DNA from: Fomes fomentarius
Taxonomy: Eukaryota; Basidiomycota; Agaricomycetes; Polyporales; Polyporaceae
Direction of reading: 5' to 3'
DNA length: 64,000 bases
Assembly (NCBI GenBank): GCA_022606135.1
Contig: JABYQN010000009.1
Location: 211,001 to 275,000 of the forward strand
Part shown: positions 36,201 to 48,590 of the stretch, piece after piece
Position numbering within the stretch: position 1 is the first letter of the stretch
Layout: every line of letters starts with the position of its first letter
Translations under genes and position numbers: made by a program
The notes under the pieces: generated by a model
What the model was told of the DNA's origin: nothing
The model's database searches: none
What the model saw: the letters and a program-made list of their open reading frames with translations, nothing else

Positions 36201-38179
36201 CGAGGTATTCGCAATGGCGGCGGCCCTAAAGCACAAGGCGCGTCAGTGAGGTCTGGTTACGCGTTCGATAGACGATATGCTCACAGCGAAGCTTCGAGGT
36301 GGTTAACAGGGATGGCAGACATAGTGTGTGTATGTAAGCGAGGGAGGCGGAGATACGAGGTGCGAGGCGAGAGTTGTGCGTTGCAGAGCGTGAGGATGTG
36401 AGATGTTGGAGGACGGAAGCGGTCTCAACTGGTGCGTTTATACCCGCGATGTTTGGAGCGGCCAAATATTTGCCTCATGTTGAAACCGGACCACAAAACC
36501 TCGTCGTCCAGGCAAAAGCTTTGACCTCGACAACCACGGGATCGGATTCCTTTATTCCGCACAGGCTGCGGTGCGCAAGCAACGGGAACGTGGACGCGAT
36601 CTCCGGTCGAGGAATCCCAGCCACGATTCAATTCGTAAAGCAAGCCGACCCGGCCCATGTGTCCAGTTCCTGCGTCCGCAAAAGAGGCCTTTGTTGAATA
36701 AGGTTCGTGGTGCGCGCGGTTGTTTGGGCAGGCGCGGCGGCCTGGTCTGAGTTGCCTATCTTGTCGTCATTCGCTTTGGCCAAAACCACCATCACACAGC
36801 CGACCGTCTGGGTTGTCAGGGTCCTACGTGCGCACGTCATCTATCTGCTTCTTCTTTGTGCTCTCCGGCAAAGGGTTCTTTCCTGGCGCATTTCTGGACG
36901 AAGGCCGAGGTCGGCCATGCGGCACACCGATAGTTACGGGTGCTCCCGGCCATCCATCCTCTCTACTTCCGCGAGGCCATCAGCAACATCCACAAGACAT
37001 CGTTCACTTCAGATTGGGACTTACAGGTATGCCTTTTGTCTGTCGTAATGTAGTACTGGATTGGGAGTGTCCACCGTACGTGGAGAGTGGGGCGAGGACC
37101 CTCTGGTATGGTGCCCACGCCAGCTCTATCTTTTACGTTTTCTTCGTTGCGAAGAAAGGATGTCAGTCAATAACGCGTCATTTGTATACTCTCCAACGAC
37201 ACGCTTCAGCACGAGGTGGTACGACACGCTTCAGCACGAGGTGGTACTTGACTTCAACGACTCCCAGAATCATGGTTAGGGCGTTGTCACCTTGCGAGAC
37301 CTTCACTGGCCACGCCACGTCGTGAGCAAGAAGTTGGGATTGCAGTACCAAGTACATAGTAAGTGCCTTGTCAGTCACACTGCGCTGCCGGTGGCAGGAG
37401 GGGCGGATACCAGTGGGTCATGGGAGCGACAAGGGCTGCGCCTTGTACCGAACGCGGGGGCATTCCCAACCTTGCGGTCGCAGAAGCGGATGAGTGTTCA
37501 GTATCCTACCAGCGATGCCTTCCTCGACTACGTATGGCTTCGTTCACCCGACATCCGTGGATCAATCGAGCTGAAGGGCGCGATCGCGAGTCCGAGGATG
37601 AGCAGCGAGAGGGCCCTAGATGCGTATCAATCCACCTGGCCACTCCCGACTTGTCAATTGCAACATACTTTGGTTCAAGTGCAGGGTATCATACAGTTCT
37701 CTGTCCCACAACCCCTCACGTACCGCCAACTTCTTGGACCCGGGGTGGCGATGCTGGAATTCACGTTAGGAGTGATTCGTATCGATCTGACTAGACGTTG
37801 GACAGAACATCGTGTATATCATCTCGTTCGAAGGCAAGGCAGGAAGGTCTAGCAGCGTGGGGGCTTATCTGCTTCCGCCTTGACTGGAACTTGAAGGAGA
37901 ACGACTCCTTGAACTTGCCAGCTCATCCGAGTCGTGACACATTCTGCGTGACCAGTGACTCCAACGGATGATATGGCAACTGCCTTTCCCGATAAACTGA
38001 TATTCTTGGATGCCGTGGGCCACATCGGTGACGCTACACACATCTTGAGCTACATAGTGCTCCCACATCCTGGGCGAAAGCAAACCAGGAGATGGTATAT
38101 ACAGCTATGATACAGTGTGCATAAAGATCCTAAGGAGTATAACTTAACCAATACTGACCCAACTCCTCAGACCCGAAGA
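36201..38179. other. Long intergenic region
   Basis: Nearly 2 kb. Two plus-strand frames of about 190-200 codons (36720-37325 and 37292-37852) lack splice-linked motifs and overlap, so I do not call them genes. A 25-bp tandem repeat is at 37198-37247. Confidence 0.35.
37198..37247. repeat. 25-bp direct tandem repeat, two copies
   Basis: The unit gacacgcttcagcacgaggt followed by ggtac occurs twice with no mismatch (37198-37222 and 37223-37247). No coding or regulatory role seen. Confidence 0.85.
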
Positions 38180-40599
38180 CTACGCCCACGGGTTCTCATC
38201 CGGAACGTCGACGACTATCCTCGCGTGTGCAGGCGGAGTCTCCGCACGCGCAATTATCGTCGTGGCGTCCTCGACAGCGCGCTGCTCAAAGTCCAAAACC
38301 TCCTCCGGATCCTCCCCGATTCCGAACACCTCCCGGTCCCGGTCCTGTCGACGCGGCGACGACGGAGACACAATTTCCACCTCACCCTCCTCTCTGCGTC
38401 CATCTGTGTCCACAGCGTAACCGCGCCTGTACACGCGATGCAGCGCGCTGCCACCCCGCACCGCTGGTTCGCCCTTCCGCCGCTCGCGCGTCATCTCTTC
38501 CTCCCCCGCGTGCAGGTCCTCCACTACAAGGTCGACCGCGTCCGGGGGCAGGACAGGCCGTTCAGTCTCTGGACGGGGAGAGGGCGGCGGACGTGTCCTC
38601 GGACTGCTCTTTGACGAAGATGGAGTGTGTGGAGATCCCGAGTGGGTCCGCGAGAGCGAGCCTTGCGCTCGAATCTTCGGGGAGGCACGCGCGCCGGGAG
38701 ACGGCATGGGTGTGCTCGTCCACCGGAGCTGCACCTGCCCTGGCGTTCCGGGTGGCGTGAGTCGTTCCGTCTCTTTGTCGATCACGATCTGCGGTCGTGG
38801 AGACGCTGGATCCTTGCCCTTGCCCGGTGGAGAGAACCACGGCCCATGAAGTGCAGGCTGAGAGTTACCTGTCGCGCCGTAACTGTCGCGATGTCGCCTC
38901 GCGGCACCGACTGGCGAGTACCACGCGCTGTGTTCGTTCCGGAGTATCCGCTCTTCCTCCACCCACATCGTCTTCCGCGCTGTCTCAGAGCTAATGTCCA
39001 CACATGGATAGTTGTAGTCCCCGAACAGATACTTCTTGCTGTGCTCGAACAGTTCTTCGTCCGCATCGTCCAGGTCACCAAACGGCAGCTCGTAACCGTC
39101 CTCCGCAAGCGTATCACCTGCAAATAACGAGAACCCTTCGTCATTCGGACGCAAATCCGCCGCCGTGTGCACCACATCCTCCGCCTGGCTCTGGAGAAGC
39201 GGCGCATACACCTCCTCGCCTTGTCCACGCCCTGCGACGCGCTGGACGGCAAGGTTGACTCTGCGTTCGAACGCGCCTGGGGGACGCGTCGATGTGGTCG
39301 GCTGCGGGAGCCAATACTTGCGCTTGCCGCCCTGGCTGTAACGCAGACCTGCGCGGATGCGCCTGTCACGACCCGCGCCTTGGTGGATCTGGCCCTCGCT
39401 CGGCTCGAACTCGCGGTAATCCATGCCCTCGCCGCGCAGAGTGACCTTGACATCCTCAATCACGTCCCGCAGGCCAAACGCGTCGCGGAACGCGTGGAAG
39501 ACAGGCATTCGTGCTACGAACATTGCGTCGGGGTCCACGTAGTCGCGCGTCGCGAAGGCGTACATGTGCGCGATTGCGAACAGGGGCATTTCGAAGCAGA
39601 TGAGGGTGTCTGTGAGGCCGAGGGAGATGTGTTCCGAGTCAGTGTATGGCCCGAGCTTGGTGATTGCACCTCCTGCGACGAGGACGGAGATCGAGATCGA
39701 TTGCCAGAAGGAGAAGAAGAGGATGCCCTTCACGCAGAGAAATTTGGGCATTGGGCTGGAAGTGCTGTCAGTGTACGCCCAAAAATCCATGCAGAACGGA
39801 CATACCGGAATGGTTTGAGATCGTTGTTTACACACATCCAGAATATTGCTAGACAGTAAAGCGCGAGACATATGCTGATGTTGTACACGACACTGACGTA
39901 GAGGTAGCCCGAGCCGGCACGGAGGTCGCCTTCGTTGTACTTGCCAACGGCCTTGAGAATGACGGTTGCGAGCGCAAGTAAGGGTTTCACCTGCACATAC
40001 TCTTGGGATATATGATTGAATTGAAGTGTCCAATGTGTATTGGAAGCGACTCACGAAGAACACCACGCTTGAGGAACAGGAATGTATATGGATCGCTCAC
40101 GTCCACCTCCCTCCAAACTAGATTTCCGGGGAACACGGGGTATTTGGGCGGTCTTCCATGTAAGAGAGTCAGCAACGACCTCTCGCCTCCGAGGTACGCG
40201 ATGAGAAGATCGAAGAAGCAATAGATGACGAACGCCTGACGAAGCGAGCACATAAGGCAACCGAGAGGGCAGGGATCGCATGATGCACGCACCTCGTAGA
40301 TGTCTCGTACAGCATCAATGAAGAACGCAGCTTCAAGAGAGAATAAGGATATAAAGGATGCGATTGCGTAGAGTGGGACCATGAGCATGATTCGTACAAC
40401 CTGTCTGGCGAGCTGTCAGTGGCCAATATGCAAGTCGATGTACCGCAGACACATACCGCTGGAGATGTGGTTTGCGATAATTCTTCAAGTGGAGGATAAT
40501 CGACATTGCGGAGACAAAGGTCGCGACAATTGTACAGGTTCCAGCGACGAGTAGGACAGAAAAGGGGAGAGCGGAGCCAGAGCCGCCGCCGAGTCCCAT
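38180..40599 (-). CDS. TMEM184/Ost-alpha family membrane protein
   Basis: Exons 40599-40453, 40400-40293, 40235-40055, 40001-39806, 39755-38180; 735 residues. The N-terminal 330 residues hold the seven-helix Solute_trans_a core: SVLLVAGTCTIVATFVSA, LKNYRKPHLQRYVVRI, MVPLYAIASFISLFSLEAAFF, FVIYCFFDLLIAYLGGERSL, VKPLLALATVILKAVGKYNEG, PMPKFLCVKGILFFSFWQS and LGPYTDSEHISLGLTDTLIC. Relatives include vertebrate TMEM184 and the organic solute transporter alpha subunit; fungal members are reported at the vacuole membrane. The last 400 residues are predicted disordered, Ser/Pro/Arg-rich, with many SP sites, so regulation by phosphorylation is plausible. All four splice junctions fall inside conserved blocks. 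Confidence 0.86.
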
Positions 40600-41144
40600 A
40601 CTGACTTCAGCTTGAGCAGCAACGAAGTCTGTTGTGGATGTGAGTGGTGTCGTCGAAGTCGAAAGTCGAGGACTTGGCTGCGGAACTGAAGTCCCCAAGA
40701 GTGGCGAGCCTGCGCAGGATGACGATGATGGACTGAATGGAACCGCAGCTGCGTAGGCGCCTTCTGTTCGGAAGTGACCGAACCGTGAGTCAACTCACTT
40801 GCAAGCGATGGATGGAGTTTGCGGGCCAGTTGAACCAAGCTGTTACTCACAAAGTGCCCCCTAGGCAGACAATACCTGATCTATGGATGTGGGGAAGGAC
40901 GATCATATTACAGTGAGATAGTGAGTTTCTTGAAGGTTTTGATGTTACTAGTAACTAACCCTCATCTAACCCTCTTGGGCGCATTAATTAGGACGCCGGC
41001 GCGTTACAACATAACTTACGAACAACCTCACGAGAGCTCGCCTTAGTTGACCGGAATTCAGCATATGTGAGCCCGCCCACGATATATGATGTAGCAATCC
41101 GTGTCACGGTCTTCACGTGTTCCAGAAATATCGCTCAGGTATTT
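40600..41144. other. Intergenic region
   Basis: Upstream of the TMEM184-type gene. In-frame sequence reaches upstream of its ATG (a further exon is possible, with a gtgagt..cag intron near 40762-40796). Otherwise nothing is supported. Confidence 0.35.
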
Positions 41145-43737
41145 TCAAGCTACAACTTGGGGGCCTGTCATCTTCCGCCCTAACCACTGCCGCCTCTCCG
41201 AGTCCAAGGCTACCTCAGTGCCGACATCTTCTGCTGCCAAATTTTCTCCCGCTTTCTGTTTCTCCGCCTCCATATCCCTCTTTACTACCTCGATGATGAA
41301 TCCCAACGCCCTGAGGAATCCATCATGCTCGACAGGATGTGTTGGCTTCGGCCTCTTAAGACTAATTGGGGCGAGATGATCACGACTGAACCTAGCGTCA
41401 TCGCTTTGATCTTCGTCAGGTGGCCCATCGGTTTCCTCTTGGCGGGGCTGTAGGGCTTCAAGTGCGTCCCATGCGTACTTGATGAGCCATTTGAGATGGT
41501 GGTACCGTGAACCTGTGATATACGTGAGGAGAGTCTGTACTGCGGTCGTTCCCCCGAACAGGAACTTGTCACCACGCGACTTGATAATATCCTTGGCGGA
41601 GGTCGCGGCGAAGAGCTCGATGAACTCCTGCTCGACCTCTCTCCTCTGTGTATGGGAGTGTGGTAGCTCGTCCAGGGTATGTCGGTAGATAGCGTACAAT
41701 ATGACCCAAGCGAATGATTCCAAGTCTTGCCTCGCGGTGCGATGGATTCTGTTGCCGGTTGTGATCGCACGAAGCAGCTCTGTGGCCATAAACGTAGGCG
41801 TTCCCTGTAGCATGCATGTGTCAGTCAGTTCACCGTGACTGCAGCAATTTAAACTTATACTAACCGTCAAGCCATCACCCCGTTCTCTGGGTGTATCGTA
41901 TATGATCTTCTCTGTAAAATACAGGTGGCTCTCAGTACTCAGGCCCGAGGCTATAGTCTCTCTTGTGGTAGGGGAATGCTCAAAAGATGCGAACTCGAAG
42001 TCCGCTAGGAATCCTCCCAAAGACTCCGCATCACTCGCAGGGTCATAGTCCCATTCGATTATGGCTGCATGCTCTTCGACAGTCTCCGGTTGGAACTTTG
42101 CGTTCACGTTGATGAGGATATTCCCTGCACTGACGTCGCGGTGAAGGATCCCATTTTTGCAGAGAATCTTGTGAGCTATTAACGGGCAGTTAGGCTATAG
42201 TGCCAGGATCATCTACATTGAAGGATAGAGGACTCGCCTTCAATCACTTCGGACATTGTGAGTGCAAACTCGAGCGTCCCAGAGTACTTCCAGAGAGACT
42301 TTCCAAAGTCGACAATCGAGACAAGGTGCAGTACCCGGTCAGTCACTCCGTTAACTTCGAGAATGTCGAAAAATGGGTCTCTCCGAGCTGCGACGGACAG
42401 TCGTTTCCCCTTCGCATAGTACACGTCACCTCCCCTGCCAGACGTTTGAACCATGCCAGGCGGCTTCACAACTCCACGCTCCCGGAATTGCTGTTCAATC
42501 TTCAAGTAGATATCCCGCTCTCCCATACGGCCTTCAGATCGCCAGGCGACTTTGAGGATAACAGGTACCTTGTCGATGTCGTCCATTGTTCGCCAGATCC
42601 AGGAGCCACGACTAGCGACGGCCGAGGGCGAGGCCCATAACGGAGGTCCATATGTGTGCCACTCCTCAGTACTACCATGAAAGCCCATTGTGACGATGAA
42701 TTGGGGGTAGGCAGCCTGATAGAACGTCTGAGGAGGGTTCGTGGGGGCGAACTTTACTGCAGTATTGAACCCAAGCTCTACGGCGGACGCTTCCCACAGC
42801 ATGCGAAGCATAATTCGAATGAAGATGCGCAGGCCGTCCGAGTCGAAGTTGCCCTTTTCTGGGTTGTAGATGTCATACATTGCCGAAAGCGCGATATTGC
42901 ATCGGTCAAATCGGGCAAGACAGAAGGAGTTGCCACAGAAGAAGAGCCCGTACACGAAGTCAAGGAAAGGTCTCTCTGACAAGATCATGGAAGCGTAATC
43001 ATATCCTTGGACGAGAGTCTGCTTTGCGGGCTCTGTAGAATCCCTGCTAGCTCGGAGCGGCGAGTCGGAGGCTTTTGGCTTTGACCTCCATAAAGGACGG
43101 ACATTGCCTCCAGAGAAGATTGCGGTCACGGTCATATGGCTCCGTGACTTTCCCGGAGAGAGGTGGGGGAACGTCCACAATCAGAAAGTCGGGTTTATAA
43201 CCCGGGTCGATCTTGCGGAAGGGAGAAAGCTCTGGAATCATCGGGGACTCGCTGCGGCGCACAACCTGACGAAACTCGTGCCGCTTTGAATAGTGTGCCT
43301 CGGCTAATCTCTCGATAGTTTTACATATAGTCTCCTAATGGGCGAGTCGCATCCATCATTCAGCAGAGGACAAGTGTGTGACGACAACATACCAGTGGAC
43401 CGTAGAGGCAGTCTTCGTTTCGCCCCTCTTCGGGGCTTGCATAGAAATTGATCTCCCTCAACTGAGGGGTACATTTGGCAAGGAGACTCGTAAGGATGTC
43501 CTCGACAGTAGACGATTGATTTGAGGGGAAGTAGCGATTGATGGTGTCAGACTCGCCGAGAAATTGAACCAGAACCTTGTTTTCTTCATACACGACAAGG
43601 TCCATGAGGTCGTATGCCTCGACCTTTCTGTCCTGCTTGGTATTGTTCATTCCAGAGGGCGGAGGGGCAAACTTGACCCCGTCTTTGCGCCTGACTATGT
43701 AAGGAGATAAACCTGGTTGAGCGTGGTCCGATGGCAT
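41145..43737 (-). CDS. FunK1 fungal-type protein kinase (one frame break)
   Basis: Exons 43737-43393, 43334-42238, 42175-41865, 41804-41145; about 803 residues if the break is ignored. FunK1 motifs: a pre-kinase part with CPSFMEVK and YASMILSERPFLDFVYG; beta-3 lysine in PVILKVAWR with helix-C glutamate GERDIYLKI; GILHRDVSAGNILI; ADFEFAS (the DFE form usual in this family); and GTPTFMATELLRA. FunK1 kinases are expanded in multicellular fungi; substrates are unknown. The frame shifts at 43080-43082, where GTCAAAGCC replaces the in-frame GTCAAGCC that would read EVKPKASDSPL. The intron at 42237-42176 starts with GC and not GT. The start is the first ATG in frame; an earlier exon is possible. Confidence 0.78.
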
Positions 43738-46038
43738 GAAGAAGTTGTGAAAGACTGACTTTCTGAAGAGCCCATCGTGAGCTATCCCCCCTTGTTATAC
43801 CGCACGACTTCTCGTAACGAGGCTTTACAAGAGCTGCTGCCTGTAGCGGTTCTCTTCAAGGGATACAGGTGGTGCAGTGGGAGCGGAACGACTCGGATAA
43901 CTTATCTAGGATCATCCCAATCAGTTATTGTCACCTCTAGAAGCGGAAGATGTATAACCTACGCAGTCCTGCCTCGCTAACCGGGTTCAGGATACACAGC
44001 ACCACAGGCGCAGATTATGACGACAGAGCCAACTGAGGACTCGGAGTCGGTGCCAAGACCTGCTGGTGGTAAGACAGCAGTCGGCCTTAGTTGAATGAGG
44101 GACACACCTTGTGCCACCCTCTCTCGGGTGTGCCAAGGATGTGATGTAAGAGTCGCCGCCACAAGCTTGGAGAATCACAGAAGGGCGCAGGCTGAGGACC
44201 GTTGCGGCGATGGTGTCACCGTGTCACCGTGGCCACGTCACGCTGGGCACGATATCCGAGTCACTGGCTAGCGTTACACCATTGAAGATTCGCTTATGTT
44301 GGGCAAGACTATCCACAGATGCCATCGTCGTCTCACTGGCGCGCCGCGTGAAGTTGGCACGCGCCACAAACTTCCTCGGATTCGAACCTGAAGAGATTAG
44401 GTTGTGTTAGACGACTCGCGGGAGTGCTGCATCAGGAAAAACCCCATTCCATAATTAGTGATAAGTTATATATCAGAACCGATATCAGCAATAACATGGG
44501 ACAGAGGATGTGCACACACTTGAAAATGAGTGAAAGGGTACCCTACGTCTTTCGAGTTGTTTGCAAATTGCCCACATCGTCGAGAGATGTAATCTCAGAC
44601 TTGTATGAGTGTTCGGTTGTCCTAGTACCTGCCCAAATTCACGCCGAAGTCTCAACGGCGCCGGCCCTAAGTCTTTCGGCAACCTCCGAGGTCGCGCCAG
44701 CGACATTAGTCGCCCATGTTCGACTTTTTTCCATCGTCCGACCACCACAGTTCTCCCCTCTTGGCTTGCTTCCCTCTGTTCAGCGTGTTCTGCGATCCAC
44801 CCCTCAACTTCTGTTGACTACCTATGGACTCCATGTGTGGGATAGCCGAATCGCCCAGGTAGGCGCATCATTCTCAGGTACGTAAGCGGGGATTGTCAAC
44901 CAACTTTGTAAATCGTCGTTCCTTGCCTTCCATCCCTGGTGAGTCTGTTCGCAGTACCGCAAAGTAAGTTCCATCTCTCCTAGGTGAGTTCGTCATAACT
45001 ATATGTGAGTGGTGCATCCTGGTCACTCTTCATCCATCCTATGTACATGTCACGATGCAGAGGTAGGTCAAGTGAACCTTGAAGACTCGTCCAGGTGTGT
45101 GGTCGTTCTCTGATCGGCAAGTTCGTGGCATCAGGGGTACTGACAATATCTCAGCAGGGTATTCACTGGGGTTGGCCCTCGGAGTCGTCTCGAGGTCGTT
45201 ATGGTAGTTAGATATGTGTATATGTGTAAGATGCTGTAGTACTATGTCATAAGCAATATACTGTTGAACCAAACCGTGAATTGTGTGCTTAAGAGTGGTA
45301 GCAGTGCAATCAGGTGGTCCTGTTGTGAGGATAATGGTCTGCTACTGGTCCGATACTGGTCTCTCGTTAGGAAGGGACTTATGTTTTTAGTCTAACGCCC
45401 TAATGCCTCTGTTTAGATGTTATTATACATAATTCGCGAATCGAGTTTTTCCTGATGTGTAACACATGGCAAATCCAGAGTAGCCTGCTCCTTGATGCGT
45501 GGCATAGCCCATGGCACGCAGCGAGGACCAGTGCACACTGGCAACTCTAACATCAACACGAGGCAGTGCCTTCTGTACGTCCAGATGTAGAGCTCAGAAA
45601 CACCAGTGGACTAGCCTTTTCTATCCTTGCGTTGCCAACGTGTCTCTATGGATCCACCATTTCGCCACTCTTCAATAAGTACTTGCCACTCTCGTTCCCG
45701 AGTGTGCCAGTGCTGATCTGAATATACTGAGTAGTAGCGTGATCCCTGTTGAGTATACACCTCTGCGGGCGGCGGTGATTGTGTACATGCGGGAATAAGG
45801 TTATGTTATGATGTAGCGACTACTGGTCCGCATGAGGAGTCTAACACTGCTCACGCAACATTCTGCCAGCAAGTTGCCAAATCAACATCTCACTAGCTAA
45901 CAAGACATACCGAATAGGCTTGTACAAGCGGGCACGTTGGTTTATGGTAGTAACATCATGATGCACGTGGAGAACGAGGGAGTAGAAGTCGTCTCGAACA
46001 GCCAGCCAATTGTCCCAATGGTTTCATTCCCGTCCGCC
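43738..46038. other. Gene-poor region
   Basis: About 2.3 kb without a recognisable gene. A plus-strand frame of 153 codons (44424-44885) has no motif. The part 45750-46000 is a diverged copy of sequence at 50495-50700. Confidence 0.35.
45750..46000. repeat. Diverged duplicate of 50495-50700
   Basis: Shared strings in the same order: atacacctc, catgttatgat-like, aacatctcac, aacaagacataccgaat, and a ggtag..tatcat-atgacgcac-tggag block. The two stretches differ by many substitutions and small indels. The 50.5-kb copy lies just past the last exon of the sedolisin gene. Confidence 0.6.
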
Positions 46039-46046
46039 GAGCAGGT
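46039..46046. repeat. Left 8-bp target-site duplication (GAGCAGGT)
   Basis: Exact match to 46796-46803 on the other side of the hAT-like element. Confidence 0.85.
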
Positions 46047-46795
46047 TAGGGTAGTGCATGAAAGTCGGTGACTTTGTAACCAGCAGTTTAAAACAGAGGG
46101 GCCCGTAACCCCATAAATAACAGTAGTATTAAACAGATTCAACTCCGCAGTTTAAAACTAGTAATAACTGTTGAAAAGTCGTTATAAACCTGTTAAAAAC
46201 TGTCTATAGCGGGTCAATAGTTCCAATTCGCTTGCTCGGTCTTATTGCTGCCATCCCCCTCACAGTCGCTCATGTCTGAGTCTGTGCCAGCTCCAATGAC
46301 AGGGCTATCCAAAGCGAGATTGATCAGCCCTGACATGTCTTCAAAGCCGAATACACTGTTCATGGGTATAGGTGTAGCACGGCTGGGATCAACATCTGCC
46401 AACCTTCGAAGATATTTCCTTCTGGCTTCAATTGCTTCTTGCGGCATGCAAAGATCGACTTGTTCATTGCTGCCCAGCAGACTGTCGGGTATTGAGGCCA
46501 GGCTGGTTCCATGCCACAGAGATTAGTTGGTACTCAGTTCTTGTTGTGTTTTCCGATAGTAGCTTGGGGTCTCGCTGTCGCTGACAGACTTTAAAATGAA
46601 TTGTACAGAATATTTCCTCATGCATTGCTGTGGTATGAGCCTGGCATCAATGGCACTCAGTAGAGCACCTAAATGACTTTTCCACACTTCCTAACAGTGG
46701 TCATTTGGGCTGTTATTTTTCAACAGTTAAAAACCAGTTTAAAACAGGGTTGAAAATACCCTGTTAGATAATAATCACTTTCATGCACTACCCTA
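46047..46795. mobile_element. Non-autonomous hAT-like DNA transposon
   Basis: 749 bp bounded by perfect terminal inverted repeats TAGGGTAGTGCATGAAAGT (46047-46065 and its complement at 46777-46795). Both sides carry the exact 8-bp target duplication GAGCAGGT (46039-46046 and 46796-46803). An 8-bp duplication and a TIR fitting YARNG point to the hAT superfamily. Inside both ends lie repeated motifs of the type cagtttaaaac (near 46083, 46145, 46726-46751), which could be transposase binding sites. The only inner frame, 78 codons on the minus strand (46214-46447), has no transposase motif, so the element needs a helper in trans. Confidence 0.85.
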
Positions 46796-46803
46796 GAGCA
46801 GGT
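46796..46803. repeat. Right 8-bp target-site duplication (GAGCAGGT)
   Basis: Exact match to 46039-46046 on the other side of the hAT-like element. Confidence 0.85.
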
Positions 46804-48590
46804 TACGCTCCACGCATGGCCAGCAGGACACATCCGAAGACTACCACAGACCGTTTGAGTGCTTCACCGACTCTGCTCAGGCTTCAGCACAGTGCTCTTC
46901 TGGAGGCGGGGACATGATTCTGGGCTGTAATTAGTCTATTAGACATATCTGAACCTCCTAGCTTAAGCGTCCACCATCTCCACATCCTCGTATTGCCTCG
47001 AAGAATGGCAGGATGTCCAACTCCGAGTCAGGCTGGCAATCACAACCTCAGCCCGCCCAGACTAATAGGGTCCAGGCAGCTGAGTGCTGTGGAGCTCAAG
47101 AATTTGAGTCGGAGAAGGCGGCTTTTGCCAAACCCAACTTTCAGTGCAGAATCAGCGGGCTGCGACCTTCGGTTCCCGTTCTTCAATAGTGGTTCCGAAG
47201 GAGCATTGGCTGGGATTGTATCCTGTGGCATTCTTGTAGATGTATGATACAAGGGGCTGGCTAGTGCCAGACTAACGTTCATGCCCAACCGCCACCACGA
47301 TGCAGGCTTCTGTGATTGTTGTTGCCGACCTGTTAACGGCCGCCTGCCGTTCCGACTGTTGCCACCTGAAACTTCTCCTCTTACCATCCATGCTTGACGA
47401 CTCGGACTTCTTTCTCCTTCAGTGGAACACGGCTGAAACAAATCCAGATGGGACATCACCCTCCTCTCCGCTCTGTTGAAGGACTATAGCCCTGGAGAAT
47501 CAATGGCCAAGCAGGGGGCCCTAGTTCGCACTCCCTATGGTCTCACCTACCATATACTCTTGTACCCAGAAGTTCTTCAGATGCAAATGGCAATAACAAT
47601 GTTGCGGTCGTTGGCTGGCTCGAACCCGGATCCATTGCTGTGGTGGTTGTTGCTCCGAATACCTCCCTTGGATTCACCAACAACAAATGCGGCAATCTGA
47701 TTGATGTAGATGGGTTCGTAGTGCACTGGTGCAGCGACATCATAAATATGTGACAGAATCCGTCAACGCTACTGTGAGCAGTAGGAGGCTGATGAAGGAC
47801 CGCTTCCTCACCATGCGGGACAAAACAATCAACAGATTTGCTCCACAGCCTCCAACATCTCCACGGCGGCTCAACGCGGGATCCTCTTATCCAAAGACAT
47901 CTTCATCAAGCTGCTCAAGAGGCACGACAGCAACTTGGACTTGGCCACTTTCAACCATTGAGGTCCAAGGTGTCATCATCATCAGAAGGGGTTGGCAGTG
48001 CGAGAACAGGTCACTTCAATCTGCTACAACTTGACTTAGACCTTGGGTTTACTACTAGTAACTACGCGACACTCGGATAGTACACAAGTCTGCAGTGTGA
48101 GTGGCTGTAACTTACTGCATCACTACGGAACTCTGTTGGATTTCGTAATTTGGTAGTCAAGTCAGATAATATTGTTCACACAAGCAGATTTGAAGCAACT
48201 TGAATGCACACCAAAGGTCTAGAAAATGTGAACCCTAAGTATGAGATTGGGCCAAAGACTTTGCTCCTTCTGGATACTTCTCCTCCCATTGCTCAAAACC
48301 TCCCTTTCCGGACTGGTAGTAGATATTGCAATGAATCGACCAATACCACCTCTTGTACTCTTGTCCAAAAGTGTCTGAGGAGGCCTGGTTGGATATCAAG
48401 TATTTTTTCATAAAATCTGTCTGGTTCCTAGACTGTGTTGTCTTATGTTTGTGTGACAAGAGGAAATCCCAAGTACCGGAAAGGACATTGTACAGGGCTT
48501 TGTGATCAGGCTCGCATTTGGAGGCATAGATTAGGATCATAGATATGCCGCTATGTCTATGATAGGGGGAGAGTCCTTGTCAAGCCTATC
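46804..48590. other. Gene-poor region
   Basis: About 1.8 kb. Frames of 60-140 codons on both strands, none with a recognisable motif. A plus-strand stretch near 47583-47720 reads VVGWLEPGSIAVVVV but has no gene structure around it; it may be a relic. Confidence 0.35.

Noticed and set aside
36720..37325. 201-codon plus-strand frame
   Set aside because: No domain, no splice-linked continuation, and overlaps another frame of similar length; composition looks non-coding.
44340..44430. Possible tRNA on the minus strand (ggttcgaatccg string)
   Set aside because: The T-stem has at least two mismatches and no acceptor or anticodon stem fits.
44424..44885. 153-codon plus-strand frame
   Set aside because: No motif, no neighbour exon and no promoter signal; kept only as part of a gene-poor region.
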